Source: Lucinisca nassula (Eukaryota; Mollusca; Bivalvia; Lucinida; Lucinidae). Taken from it: a stretch of DNA of 64,000 bases. Under the pieces are notes generated by a model, which ran no database searches, was not told the DNA's origin, and saw nothing but the letters and a program-made list of their open reading frames with translations. The stretch lies in NCBI GenBank assembly GCA_963580285.1, contig OY757015.1, forward strand, positions 150,472,082 to 150,536,081, written 5' to 3'. The position numbers and the translations under genes were made by a program. How positions within the stretch are numbered: the first letter of the stretch is position 1; each line of letters starts with the position of its first letter. This document shows, piece by piece, positions 1 to 11,149 of the stretch.

Positions 1-1197
1 TGTAACTCCGAGGTCAATATTCCGATTCGAACTTAACTGAGATTTTATGCCTGTCCACGTTACCTGCAAGTTTGAAGCTGATCTGAATAAAAATAAAGTT
101 GCTATCGTGGTCACAACATATTTTTTTATGCTCAAGGGCAGGTAACTCCAAGGCAAATAATCCGATTCGGCCCAAAATCGAACTTGATCGAGATTTTATG
201 CCTGTACTGGTTATCTGCAAGAATGAAGTCGATCAGAAAAAAATTGACAGAGCTAGAGTGATGACAAGCTTTTTCCTATGTGAAGTCTATGGGAGCTAGA
301 TGTTGCCATGGCAACCAGAGTTCCACTCAGATCTGCCTGAAAACCTAATGAAGCCTTTCCACTTGCCCAATAATGCGACACATGAAATTTGATCAAAGTT
401 GGCCAAGTAGTCTTTAAGATATACATTTTTGAAATTCCCATTAACCCTAATGCAAAAACACACAAGGGCAGGTAACTCCTAAGTGAATGATCCGATTCTG
501 CCAGTTATCGAACTTGACCGAGATTTCATGGCTGTGCTGGTTATCTGCAAGAATAAAGCCAATCTGAAAATAATTGAAGCAGCTACGGTGATGACAACAT
601 TCTCCCCATGTTAAGTCAATAGGCAATTTTTTCAACGCTCAAGGGCACGTAACTCCTGAGTGAATAATCCGATTCAGCCCAAAATTGAACTTGATCGAGA
701 TTTCATGCCTGTCCTCGTTATCTGCAAGAATGAAGTTGATCAGAAAAAAATTGACGGAGCTAGAGTGATGACAAGCTTTTTCCTATGTTAAGAACGCTCA
801 AGGGCACGTAACTCCTGAGTGAATAATCCGATTCAGCCCAAAATCGAACTTGATCGAGATTTCATGCCTGTCCTCGTTATCTGCAAGAATGAAGACAATC
901 AGAAAAAAATTGACGGAGCTAGAGTGATGACAAACTTTTTCCTATGTTAAGTCTATGGGAGCTATTTGTTGCCATGGCAACCAGAGTTCCAATCCGATCT
1001 GCCCGAAAACAGTATGCAGCCTTTCCCCCTACCTGATAATGCTTCACATGAAATTTGATCAAGATTGGCCCACTGGTTCCGGAGATATACTTCTTTGAAA
1101 GTGTGGACGAAGACGGACGACGACGGACGACGACGGACGACGGACGCCGGCTCGTGGTATACTAATACCTCACATGAGCCTTCGGCTCAGGTGAGCT
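1..1197 (+). mobile_element. Helentron-like element, right part (left end outside window)
   Basis: Degenerate repeats about 160-330 bp long ('gggcacgtaactcc' at 136, 466, 643 and 802; 'gatcgagattt', 'gatgacaagctttttcctatg') run to about 1100. A gacgacggacgacgg microsatellite (about 1107-1150) follows, then a terminal hairpin at 1167-1197 whose arms are ctcac/gagcc and ggctc/gtgag, ending GGTGAGCT before an A-run. Confidence 0.6.
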
Positions 1198-1206
1198 AAA
1201 AAAGCT

Positions 1207-1382
1207 AAGGTATTGTCAATATCACCATGAAAATTGCTTTTTTATTCCCTGGTATGTTGGTTTCGAGTTGCAGGTAAGTTTTGATTAAAGCAGGTGAAAA
1301 AGGATATTAAAATGGGATTAACTGTATTGAAAATTGTCATGTTGGGAGGTAAATTGACAGTTTTATGGTTGCATATTCTGTT
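1207..1382. other. Unassigned short stretch
   Basis: Between the Helentron-like end and the E repeat. No gene or repeat recognised. Confidence 0.4.
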
Positions 1383-1913
1383 TTATGGTCCCACTGGAGT
1401 GTCACAGTAAAATGGATGATCCAATTCCCTAAATGAAAATTCTGAATACACAACTTCATTATAACACGGTTTGTTATAACACGGTTTTGGATATAATGCG
1501 GTTTCAAGATGGATCTCAAAAATGTATAGATTATATAGAAAAATGACCATTAATGGTCATTTTTCAATATAATCTTTACATTTTTGTTTGGATATAACAC
1601 GGTTGTTTAACTAACATGATTTTGGCTTTGGACCCCATTAATAGTGTTATATGGTCCCACTGGAGTGCCACAGTAAAATGGATGATCCAATTCCCAAAAT
1701 GAAAATTCTGAATACACCAAAACTTCATTATAACATGGTTTCTTATAACACAGTTTTGGATATAATGCCGTTTCAAGATGGATCCCAAAAATGTATAGAT
1801 TATATAGAAAAATGACCATTAATGGTCATTTTTCAATATAATCTATACATTTTTGTTTGGATAAAACACGGTTTTTTAACTAACATGATTTTGGTTTTGG
1901 ACCCCATTAACCC
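1383..1913. repeat. Tandem pair of E repeats (266-bp unit)
   Basis: 'atggtcccactggagtg' recurs at 1385 and 1651. Each unit carries ttataacacggtt, ggatataatgc and a small palindrome, aatgaccattaatggtcatt. The 'ttataacacggtt' wording resembles pogo/Tigger-type termini. Related pieces lie at 5195-5285 and around 60005-60475. Confidence 0.6.
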
Positions 1914-2112
1914 TTATCTTGCTTTTCATGACAACCCCTATCTTTGCAAACAGTGTAGATCCAGATCAGATGGCTTCTGAAGAAGCCATCTGATCAGGAT
2001 CTATACTGTTTGGCATTCAATTTATGAATTTGTAGCAATAAATTACATCAAGTAATTTGATTGGTTGATAGACAGAAAGGGATGTGGCTTAAATGAATAT
2101 TCAGCAAGGGTT
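1907..2112. mobile_element. MITE family B, right end truncated
   Basis: Starts ttaacccttatcttgct and carries the hairpin core (cagatcagatggcttctgaa then its inverse) near 1952-2012, then attcagcaagggtt. It ends about 35 bp from the donor of TRPC exon 6. Confidence 0.7.
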
Positions 2113-2146
2113 GTGGTGTACAGTCATCCCCAAAACTAAAACTTAC

Positions 2147-2547
2147 TTAGCAAAACTTTTATATCTTCTATCGCAGGGGTCTTTTGAAGCGTAAGGATTC
2201 TGACCCATATGAAACTCCTCTTGCCTCCCCTCCATCTGTGCCTGGCACTGCTCTGCCCGTAATGCTGCATAATACCAGTGTAAGTGATTCAATCCACACG
2301 AAAATGAGAACATCACTAGAGTGTACAACACTGCGAATTTCATTATATCCATTATCATGCGTCCCAGTGATATCTGAAGGGGCCCCAGATGGGGATTTGC
2401 TGTGAATATGTAAACAAGTTTGAGGCAACTGAAAATGTTTGCGGCAGCAAACAATGACTCGGCAATCAAGTTTGGGTCATATGGGTCCCAGTCTTTTCTT
2501 TGAAGATTGGCCAGCTCAAAAGCCCCCATTTCTCGTTCTTTTTTCAC
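2147..2547 (-). CDS. TRPC: TRPC coding exon 6: S3-S4 linker, S4, S5, start of pore turret
   Basis: 401 bases, phase 0 to 2, residues 488-620 plus two bases. After a charged S3-S4 linker come S4 (NLIAESLFAAANIFSCLKLV), the nearly invariant S4-S5 linker (TANPHLGPLQISLGRM), S5 (553-575) and a turret. C588 and C612 in the turret could be the pair that forms the TRPC4/5 turret disulfide (inference). The exon follows TTATTACAG and ends at GTAAGT (2146). The pore helix, S6 and TRP box must be in exons left of the window. A truncated family B MITE lies about 35 bp past the donor. Confidence 0.95.
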
Positions 2548-2569
2548 CTGTAATAAGAAACGAAAACTT

Positions 2570-2772
2570 TACTCATATCCTGCTGAACATGACAATACCC
2601 GACCTTTGCAAACAGTGTAGATCCAGATCAGATGGCTTCTGACCTGTATCTACACTGTTTATCATTCTGTGTTGGAACTCAGCAGGTACATTAATTTTAA
2701 TCAAGTTATTTGATTGGCTGAGATTTAGAATGGGTGTGGCAAAATAAATTTATTCAGCAGGACATGGGTTAA
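2570..2772. mobile_element. MITE family B, just before TRPC exon 6 acceptor
   Basis: catatcctgctgaacatgac at the left, hairpin core near 2600-2660 (inner loop deleted), right end attcagcaggacatgggttaa. Confidence 0.7.
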
Positions 2773-2895
2773 CATAGAACATCCGAATCAGAGGAATAGG
2801 AATCAGTCAGCTCATTAGAAAAGGATACTTATGACATAGGCAGCCAACAAAGGCTCAGCTGCGGCAAGCTTGCACATAAGTGCAGTGTCAACAGA

Positions 2896-3505
2896 GATTT
2901 TGCTGTGACATGTATTTGTTTTGTTTGATTTGAGGTTTAATGTCCCCATCAACATTGTAAAGGTCATTTTGCAGATGTTGCTTCCAATTTTGTGGGACTT
3001 TTACCCGACATAGAGATGAAAAGACAGCTCAAGCCCTGTCGCCCAATGAAACCAACAGAGTTTATAAGCATGGACTCACACTGCTTTGCCTGGGCAGGCT
3101 TAGATCCACTAAGCGGATTACCAGTACTCGTGTGCAGGTCGGTTTCAGCTCTGCCTTGAAGCATCATGCAGCCCATATATTTCTTCAAGCCCAGATTTTG
3201 CTGTGACATGTATTTGTTTTGTTTGATTTGAGGTTTAATGTCCCCATCAACATTGTAAAGGTCATTTTGCAGACGTTGCTTCCAATTTTGTGGGACTTTT
3301 ACCCGACATAGAGATGAAAAGACAGCTCAAGCCCTGTCGCCCAATGAAACCAACAGAGTTTATAAGCATGGACTCACACTGCTTTGCCTGGGCAGGCTTA
3401 GATCCACTTAGCGGATTACCAGTACTCGTGTGCAGGTCGGTTTCAGCTCTGCCTTGAAGCATCATGCAGCCCATATATTTCTTCAAGCCCAGATGGGCGG
3501 GGGCC
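2896..3505 (-). mobile_element. Tandemly duplicated SINE-A copies
   Basis: A 298-bp unit starting gattttgctgtgacatg occurs at 2896 and 3194; I count only about two differences between the copies. Each contains a minus-strand SINE-A with its A-rich 3' tail (as tttgtttgatttgagg) at the left. Only the second copy reaches the SINE head (gatgggcgggggcc). Confidence 0.8.
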
Positions 3506-3579
3506 AGTAAGTTGGCTGTGTGTATTTGAAGAGTCCATAGCTCAAGTTTAGGGGCTTTTTTTTCTTTCGAAAAGTACTG

Positions 3580-3840
3580 ATACTTTTCTTATTTCTGCAT
3601 GAAAACATATGTTCTGGGTACTCATCAGAAGCGCCTCACCGAGGTGCTTATAATGAGTACCCATCAAGTCTGTGAAATGAAGACCCCCCTATACCCCACT
3701 TTATATAGAGAAAACTGGGGTCTACGGGGGTATACATTATTTTTCTTATTCTTGCTCCAAGACATAGGTTGCGGGTACTCATTAGAACCGCCTCAATGAG
3801 GCGGTTCTAACGAGCACCCAAAACCTATGTTTGCAGTATA
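3580..3840. mobile_element. Two G-type hairpins
   Basis: Hairpins at about 3600-3670 and 3745-3835, both built on gggtactcat...gcctc and its inverse. In the second, acataggtt pairs with aacctatgt. The piece between (accccactttatatag, aaactgggg) is the flank usual in family G. Confidence 0.6.
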
Positions 3841-4089
3841 TATAAGTAAAATATCACAGATTTTCATCAGAAAAATGGCCATTTTGGAGACGAGTAAAAA
3901 TGCACCAATTTGCACGGGTGTGTTATTGTAATGCCATAAAATACATTTTCAAGCAGAAATCAGAAAAATAATATTTTGGATACCCCTTCTTATCTGGGGC
4001 TATGAAGCCAATAAATCAAGAGTGATTTGGGGCCTTTTATCATGTTCTAGCTCAAGTATGTATTTTTTGCAACTTGCTGGCAATAATAT
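3841..4089. other. No recognisable feature
   Basis: AT-rich intronic DNA without a gene or a repeat seen elsewhere in the window. Confidence 0.4.
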
Positions 4090-4245
4090 TTAACCCTTTT
4101 TGTACCAAATGGAATCTTCCTCCTTTTATATAGCAGGAGACAATTCCGAAAAGAAGGGGTGTCAGGTTGTTTTCTTCAAAATTTATTTTGAAAATGACTG
4201 AACTTTAAGCAAACAGAGGAGGCCCTGATCAGACGCCACGTTCTG
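4090..4245. mobile_element. MITE family C, truncated
   Basis: Starts ttaaccctttttgtacc, includes ggaatcttcctcc and gatcagacgcca, and stops inside the hairpin core. Confidence 0.65.
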
Positions 4246-4359
4246 TGCTTAGATAGATATGCAATGAAAATATATGGAATCACTTTCAGCCTAGCCTTTT
4301 AATGAAATGAGTCTGATACTTAAAGTACTAATCAAGAGTAGGAGTCAACAATTTCAAAT

Positions 4360-4659
4360 CGGCCCCTGCCCATCGGGGCTTGAAAAAATAGATGGGCTGC
4401 ATGATGCTTCCACAAAGGGCTGAAACCGACCGCACACAAGTACGGGTATACCGCTTAGAGGATCTAAGTCTGCCCAGGCAAAGGTCGAACCGTCCATGCT
4501 TATAAACCCTATTGGTTTCATTGGGCAACAGGGCTTGAGATGTCCTTTCATCTCAATGTCGGGTAAAAGTCCCACAAAATTGGAAGCAACATCTCCAAAA
4601 TGACCTATACAGTATTGATAGGGATATTAAACCTAAAAAAAAACAAAAAAAAAAAACAA
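4360..4659 (+). mobile_element. SINE-A, near full length
   Basis: Head ggcccctgcccatcggggct, body with gcatgatgcttcc and tcggtaaaagtccc-type wording (tcgggtaaaagtccc), tail attaaacctaaaa followed by an A-rich run. Confidence 0.8.
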
Positions 4660-4969
4660 CTTCTTGTTTTTCTATAGTTCATGTAAATAAGATAGTGGTG
4701 CCAATAAACACTTTAGACCAACATCTACAATCAACCCAATCATGAACTACATCTACTGAGGCAATGTGAAAGCACAAGCATGTAATCCTGTAATGTGGCT
4801 GCAAACAGATTTGTATGTACCATCACCATCTAACAATACGCTGCTGATATAAAAGTGCTATTGTGGTAACTGCAACCTAACACTAGATCATTATGAAAAC
4901 ATGCCTATACAAACACATTGTAAACTTTATTTCCAAAAAAAACAACAAAAGTTTTAAGATCATAAACTG

Positions 4970-5175
4970 TTATATTTTTCTTATTTCTGCTCAAAATAGA
5001 GATTGTGGATACTCGTAAGAACCGCCTTGATGAGGCGATTCTAAAGAGTACCCACAATCTATATTTTATAGCAGAAATAAGAAAAATAAGGTTTACCCCT
5101 GTAAACCCCAGTTTTACTATATGATTATGGGGTTCGAGGGGGTCTGAATTATATCTGCGTATTTTCGTGATGCGG
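4970..5175. mobile_element. MITE family G
   Basis: Long hairpin 4976-5085 (tttttcttatttctgctc ... gcagaaataagaaaaa), then ggtttacccctgtaaacccc and a decayed gtattttcgtgatg terminus. Confidence 0.7.
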
Positions 5176-5194
5176 TGGATGCTATTGCAGTGTA

Positions 5195-5285
5195 ACTTTT
5201 GTTATAACACGGTTCTTTTTAGCATGATTTTGGATACAACATGGTTTAAGATTGGGTCCCATTTATGGTAATTTGCTATGTAATA
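5195..5285. repeat. E repeat fragment
   Basis: ttgttataacacggttc, ggatacaacatgg and gattgggtcccat match the E unit at 1383-1913. Confidence 0.5.
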
Positions 5286-5287
5286 TA

Positions 5288-5500
5288 TACAGTAAAATTC
5301 CTATATAAAGACCACCTTTAGGACTGTTCAAAAGTGGTCTTAAAGACCACTTTTGAACAATCCCAAAAGTGGTCTCTTACCAGGGGATACTGGGTGTAGA
5401 ATATATAAAGAACGAACAGCTGCAACTTATTAAATATGATTTTAAAATCCAAATTAGTCTTAATTTTAGCTGGTCTTAATTGATAAATTTTAATGTAATA
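5288..5500. mobile_element. MITE family D (TA-flanked)
   Basis: Terminus tacagtaaaattcctat, internal hairpin gaccacttttgaacaatccc with its inverse, and a diverged right end. The CAGT start with TA flank resembles pogo/Tigger MITEs (inference). Confidence 0.65.
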
Positions 5501-5597
5501 CATACTGTGGTTAGGTGTTTATTGACTACCCCTTTTTTGCTGTGGATCTCAGCAAGAGGTTGTGGTGCATGTACTCTGCTATAACACTTAAACTGAC

Positions 5598-5737
5598 CTG
5601 TAAGTAAGCGATGACCCTGAGAGTTAGCGTAGCAATATAGAGAGAGTTAGTGACAAAGTCCAAGATATTCCACATGTCATGAACATATTCCTCGGCACCT
5701 TCATCCCACAGCTGCTTAATCTCAATCCATATCAACC
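5598..5737 (-). CDS. TRPC: TRPC coding exon 5: S2-S3
   Basis: 140 bases, phase 1 to 0, residues 441 (split) to 487. It holds the end of S2 (LIWIEIKQLWDEG), the short S2-S3 link (YVHDMWN) and S3 (ILDFVTNSLYIATLTLRVIA). E446, Q449, N464 and D467 align with the S2/S3 acidic and amide residues that bind Ca2+ in TRPC4/5 structures, so that site looks intact. The acceptor is TTTCTTTCTAG and the donor GTCAGT (5597). No transposon is recognised within about 80 bp of this donor, unlike the other exons. Confidence 0.93.
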
Positions 5738-5826
5738 CTAGAAAGAAAATATACCAAAATAAGTTTCAAACAAGTTTAGTCCTCCATTTTCAATGACAGG
5801 AGATTGAACAGCAAAATCTTCTTCCA

Positions 5827-7005
5827 CATTCTTGCAGAACTGTGTCTCACAATAAACAATCATGAAAATGTTCATTTCATGTTCTTAAAGAACTGTGTCT
5901 CACAATAAACATTCATGAAAATGTTCATTTCAAGTTCTTGCAAAACTCTGGGTCAACAAATCACAATAACTATTCATGATGTTCATTTCATGTTCCTGAA
6001 GAACTGTGTCTCGCAATAAACAGTCAAGAAAATATTCATTTCATGTTTGACACAACTGTGTCACAATAAACATTCATGAAAATGTTCATTTCAAGTTCTT
6101 GCAAAACTCTCGGTCACAATAACTATTCATGAAAATGTTCATTTCATGTCCTTGAGGAACTGTGTTGCACAATAAACATTCACCAAAATGTTCATTGCAT
6201 GTTCTTGCAAAAATGTTTCTCACAATCAACAATCATGAAAAATGTTTATTACATGTTCTTGCAAAACTGTGTTAGAATAAACATTCATGAAAATATTCAT
6301 TTCATATCCTTGAGGAACTGTGTCTCAACAAAAAGCATTCATGAAAACGTTCATTTCATGTTCATCACAATAAACATTCATGAAAATGTTGTTTCGGCCC
6401 CTGCCCATTGGGGCTTGAAGAAATATATGGTCTGCATGATGCTTCCACGCAGAGCTGAATCCGGCCCGCACACTAGTACTGGTAAACCCCTTAGGGGGTC
6501 TAAGCCTGTCCAGGAACCGCGGTGCGAGGCTGACCGTCCATGCTAATAAACCCTAATGGTTTCATTGGGCGACAGAGCTTGAGAAGTCATTTCATCTCAA
6601 TGTCGGGTAAAAGTCCCACAAAATTGGAAGCAATGTTTCCAAAATGACCTTTACAGTGTTGACGGGGACGTTAAACCTCAAATCAAACAAACAAATCATG
6701 AAAATGTGCATTTATTGTCACTGAGGAACTGTGTGTCACAATAAAATTTCATGAAAATATTCATTTCATGTTCTTGCAAAACTGTGTCTCACAAAAAACA
6801 ATCATGAAAATGTTCATTTCATGTTCTTGCAAAACTGTATGTGTCTCACAATCAACAATCATGAAAAATGTTCATGTTCTTGCAAAACTGTGTAACAATA
6901 AACCACCATGTAAATGTTCATTTCATGTGCTTGCAAAACTGTGTGTCACAATAAACATTCATGAAAATGCTCATTTCAAATTCATTTTCTGGAAGGACTG
7001 TGTCT
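5827..7005. repeat. 53-bp minisatellite, interrupted by a SINE-A
   Basis: Units read atgttcatttcatgttctt..aactgtgtctcacaataaacattcatgaaa; 'atgttcattt' at 5868 and 5921 gives a 53-bp period. The array starts about 90 bp before the TRPC exon 5 acceptor and is split by the SINE at 6395-6697. Confidence 0.8.
6395..6697 (+). mobile_element. SINE-A inside the 53-bp minisatellite
   Basis: Head cggcccctgcccattgg, tail gttaaacctcaaatcaaac. Flanking tcatgaaaatgt on both sides fits a 12-bp target duplication, though the array itself repeats this word. Confidence 0.8.
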
Positions 7006-7017
7006 CAAAAAATGTCA

Positions 7018-7321
7018 CTTGGCCTCTGCCTGGCAGAGCTTGAAGAAATAGATGAGCTGCATGATGCTTCCATGCAGAGCTGAAACCGACCCTACATGAG
7101 TACTGGTAAACGGCTTAGGGGATCTAACCCTGCTCAGGCAAAGCGGTGCGAGTTGGACCGTCCATGCTTATAAATCCTATTGGTTTCATTGGGTGGCAGG
7201 GCTTGAGATGTCATTTCATCTCAATGTCCGGTAAAAGTCCCACAAAATTGGAAGCAACATCTCCAAAATGACCTATACAGTGTTGACAGGGACATTAAAC
7301 CTCAATCAAACGAACAAACAA
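7018..7321 (+). mobile_element. SINE-A
   Basis: Head ggcctctgcctggcagagct, tail attaaacctcaatcaaacg; aaaatgt on both sides. Confidence 0.75.
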
Positions 7322-7367
7322 AATGTGTGAGTAGTTCCCCTCTGCCTTCATCATACTGAAGTACATA

Positions 7368-7580
7368 TTAACCATTGTCTTGCTGAGCCTGGATATGCCT
7401 TGTATATCAAACAATGTAGATCCAGATCAGATGGCTTCTGAAGAAGCCATCTGATCAGGATCCACATTGTTTGTCATTCAGATTGTGAATTTGTTGCAAT
7501 AATTTGCATCAAGTAATCTGATTGGCTGATAATCAGTAGTGGGTGCGGCAGATTAAAATATTCAGCAGGACAAGGGTTAA
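7368..7580. mobile_element. MITE family B (variant), 11 bp past TRPC exon 4 donor
   Basis: ttaaccattgtcttgctgag at the left, hairpin core 7405-7475, right end attcagcaggacaagggttaa at 7580. Confidence 0.75.
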
Positions 7581-7592
7581 GGCAATGCTTAC

Positions 7593-7733
7593 CGGCAACA
7601 TAACCTAATATCATCCATTCTATAGTAGTAGCTGGTGCCCCTCTCAACTCAGTCTTTGACTCCTTCACAAAAGACGTTCCAGGGTTATCTAGCATAGGGA
7701 TTTCTATTCTCTGTGAGACCATAATGAGAAGAA
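7593..7733 (-). CDS. TRPC: TRPC coding exon 4: end of S1, S1-S2 loop, start of S2
   Basis: 141 bases, phase 1 to 1, residues 394 (split) to 441 (split). The end of S1 (FLLIMVSQRIE) is followed by an extracellular loop (about 404-426) and the S2 block ATTIEWMILGYVAG. The exon starts after ATATTTCAG (AG at 7735-7734) and ends at donor GTAAGC (7592). Transposons press in on both sides: a family B MITE ends at 7580, 11 bp past the donor, and a family D MITE starts about 22 bp before the acceptor. The branch point must therefore lie in a very short unique stretch or inside the MITE. Confidence 0.93.
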
Positions 7734-7756
7734 CTGAAATATAGAGAATGACTAAA

Positions 7757-7972
7757 TATAGTAAAATTCCTATATTAAGACCACCTTTGGGACTGTTCAA
7801 AAGTGGTCTGGACTGTTCAAAAGTGGTCTTTAAGACCACTTTTGAACAATCCCACAGGTGGTCTTCTTCTAGAAAATACTGAATGTAGAAAACACAAGGA
7901 AAATGCAACTGAAACAAAGCATATTTTGACTTAATTATAGGTGATCTTAATAGCGGAATTTCGGTATACAGA
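7757..7972. mobile_element. MITE family D, just before TRPC exon 4 acceptor
   Basis: tatagtaaaattcctatatt at one end and ttaatagcggaatttcggta at the other; the internal ggactgttcaaaagtggtct word is duplicated. Confidence 0.7.
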
Positions 7973-8014
7973 CACCTTACCTAGAGTAAATAGCCCAAAA
8001 TCAGGGACCAACTG

Positions 8015-8209
8015 TTAACCCTTTTGATACCGGAAACCCCAAAACAGGTCAATGGCAAACAGTGCAGGTCCAGATCGAATGCGGCATCTGATCTGGCCCT
8101 TCACTGCTTGCAGAAAATTCAGCAATTTACAAGAAAACACAACCTGACACGTCTAAATTTTGAAATGGACTCATACTATATATAAGGAGGAATATTCCAT
8201 TTTGTACAA
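8015..8209. mobile_element. MITE family C, left part; completed at 11135-11146
   Basis: Starts ttaacccttttgatacc and runs to ccattttgtacaa, where a Helentron-like element interrupts. The remaining aaaaagggttaa resumes at 11135. Confidence 0.8.
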
Positions 8210-8388
8210 CAAGAGGGCCATGATGGCCCTGGATCGCTCACCTGATCCATAGTGTAACAAGTGGGCCCCAGAGAGGGCCATTATTGGCCCCAGGGCTTTA
8301 ATGTACATAATGTTGAGGGAGGTCTTAAAGGTGAAGCTTCATACCAAACATCAACAAAGGCTAAAATTTGAACAATCTTGTCAAAGGT

Positions 8389-10300
8389 CCACTAGATGAA
8401 GCTACACATCAAATATCAAAGACCTGGGCCTAGCGGTTTCAGAGAAGAAGATTTTTAAAGATTTTGCCTATATAAGCCTATGTAAAATCAAAGGGCCCCG
8501 GGACAGGGGCATTTTTTGCCCCAGCACTATAGTTTGAACAATCTTGGTAGGGGTCCACTAGATGAAGCTTCATACCAAATATCAAAGTTCTGGGCCTTGT
8601 GGTTTCAGAGAAGAAGATTTTTAAAGATTTTCCCTATATAAGCCTATGTAAAACCAAAGGGCCCCGTGGCAGGGGGGGATTTTTTGTCCCAGCACTATAA
8701 TTTGAACAATCTTGGTAGGGGTCCACTAGACGAAGCTTCATACCAAATATCAAAGTCCTGGGCCTTGTGGTTTCAGAGAAGAAGATTTTTAAAGATTTTC
8801 CCTATATAAGCCTATGTAAAACCAAAGGGCCCCGGGGCAGGGGCATTTTTGGCCCCAGCACTAAAATTGGAACAATCTTGGTAGGGGTCCACTAGATGAA
8901 GCTTCATACCAAATATCAAAGTCCTGGGCCTTGTGGTTTTAGAGAAGAAAATTTTTAAAGATTTTCCCTATATAAGCCTATGTAAAACCAAAGGGCCCCG
9001 TGGCGGGGGCATTTTTGGCCCCAGCACTATAATTTGAACAATCTTGGTAGGGGTCCACTAGATGAAGCTTCATACCAAATATATAAGACCTGGGCCTTGT
9101 GGTTTCAGAGAAGAAGATTTTTAAAAATTTTCCCTATATAAGCCAATGTAAAAGCAAAGGGCCCCGTGGCGGGGGCATTTTTGTCCCAGCACTAAAATTT
9201 GAACAATCTTGGTAGGGGTCCACTAGATGAAGCTTCATACCAAATATCAAAGTCCTGGGCCTTGTGGTTTCAGAAAAGAAAATTTTTAAAGATTTTCCCT
9301 ATATAAGCCCATGTAAAACCAAAGGGCCCCGTGGCGGGGGCATTTTTTGTCCCAGCACTAAAATTTGAACAATCTTGGTAGGGGTCCACTAGATGAAGCT
9401 TCATACCAAATATCAAAGACCTGGGCCTTGTGGTTTCAGAGAAGAAGATTTTTTAAGATTTTCCCTATATAAGCCTATGTAAAACCAAAGGGCCCCGGGG
9501 CGGGGGCATTTTTGGCCCCAGCACTGTAATTTGAACAATCTTGGTAGGGGTCAACTAGATGAAGCTTCATACCAAATATCAAAGACCTGGGCCTTGTGGT
9601 TTCAGAGAAGAAGATTTTTAAAGATTTTCCCTATATAAGCCAATGTAAAACCAAAGGGCCCCGTGGCGGGGGCATTTTTTGTCCCAGCACTATAATTTGA
9701 ACAATCTTGGTAGGGGTCCACTAGATGAAGCTTCATACCAAATATCAAAGTCCTGGGCCTTGTGGTTTCAGAGTAGAAGATTTTTGAAGATTTTCCCTAT
9801 ATAAGCCTATGTAAAACCAAAGGGCCCTGGGGCGGGGGCATTTTTGGCCCCAGCACTATAATTTGAACAATCTTGGTAGGGGTCCATTAGATGAAGCTTC
9901 ATACCAAATATCAAAGACCTGGGCCTTGTGGTTTCAGAGAAGAAGATTTTTAAAGATTTTCCCTATATAAGCCAATGTAAAACCAAAGGGCCCCGTGGCG
10001 GGGGCATTTTTCGTCCCAGCACTCAAATTTGAACAATCTTGGTAGGGGTCCACTAGATGAAGCTTCATACCAAATATCAAAGTCCTGGGCCTTGTGGTTT
10101 CAGAGAAGAAGATTTTTAAAGATTTTCCCTATATAAGCCTATGTAAAACCAAAGGGCCCCCGTGCGGGGGCATTTTTGGCCCCAGCACTATAATTTGAAC
10201 AATCTTGGTAGGGGTCCACTAGATGAAGCTTCATACCAAATAACAAAGACCTGGGCCTTGTGGTTTCAGAGAAGAAGATTTTTTAAGTTTTTGGTGAAAA
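8389..10300. repeat. 166-bp tandem array, about 12 units
   Basis: Each unit holds aatcttggtaggggtccact, gaagcttcataccaaatat, tttcagagaagaag, ttccctatataagcc and a G/C block ggccccg.ggcgggggc. Confidence 0.85.
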
Positions 10301-10309
10301 AAATCTGTT

Positions 10310-11040
10310 TTTGGCTCCTGTGACCTAGATGTGCAACGGACCGGAACCATTTGACCCATATTCAAACTTGACCGAGATATTGTCATGATGATCATTCTGA
10401 GCAAGTTTGATTGAGATTGGACCAAAATTGTGGCCCCTAGGGTGTTCACAAGGTTTTTATATGATTTGACCCGCTGACCTACTTTTTAACCCGATATGAC
10501 CCATATTCGAACTGGACTGAAATATTGTCACAATGGTCATTCTGAGCAAGTTTCATGATAATTGGACCAAAACAGTGGCCTTCAGAGTGTTCACAAGGTT
10601 TTTCTATGATTTGACCTACTGACCTACTTTTTGACCGGACATGACCCATATTCGAACTTGACCAAGATATTGTCATGATGATCATTCTGAGCAAGTTTGA
10701 TTATGATTGGACCAAAATTGTGGCCTCTAGGGTGTTCACAAGGTTTTTCTATGATTTGACCCGCTGACCTACTTTTTAAGCCGACATGATCCATATTCAA
10801 ACTTCACTAAAATATTGTCACAATGATCATTCTGAGCAAGTTTGATGATGATTGGACCAAAATTGTGGCCTCTCGAGTGTTCACAAGGTTTTTCTATGAT
10901 TTGACCTACTGACCTACTTTTTTACCCGACATGACCCAAATTCGAACTTGACCGAGATATTGTCATGATTATCATTCTGAGCAAGTTTGATGATAATTGG
11001 ACCAAAACTGTGGCCTCTAGTGTGTTCACAAGAAAAAGTT
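10310..11040. repeat. 145-bp tandem array
   Basis: Units hold ctatgatttgacc, gacctactttttgaccc, gacatgacccatattcgaac, gagatattgtca and catctgagc-like catTCTGAGCAAGTTTGA. The same unit fills elements at 30647-33190 and 49422-51793. Confidence 0.85.
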
Positions 11041-11149
11041 TACGCACGACGGACGACCGACGACGGACGACGCACGACGACGCCGGACATCTTACTGTCA
11101 CAAAAGCTCACCATGACCTTCGGTCAGGTGAGCTAAAAAGGGTTAATGA

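Larger units (their letters stand above)
8210..11134 (+). mobile_element. Helentron-like non-autonomous element 1 (2.9 kb)
   Basis: Left end CAAGAGGGCCATGATGGCCC followed by the subterminal word gctcacctga. Inside are about 12 units of a 166-bp repeat ('gaagcttcata' at 8564, 8732, 8898, 9064, 9229...), then a 145-bp repeat ('aggttttt' at 10451, 10596, 10741, 10886), an acgacggacgacg microsatellite (about 11043-11090) and a hairpin at 11105-11134 ending GGTGAGCT. Ends and boundaries are fixed by the interrupted MITE C. No Rep/helicase ORF is present. Confidence 0.75.

Noticed and set aside
8389..10300. Regular repeats suggestive of a CRISPR array
   Set aside because: Whole 166-bp units repeat with no spacer/repeat division, there are no cas genes, and the context is a spliced animal gene; it is a satellite inside a mobile element.
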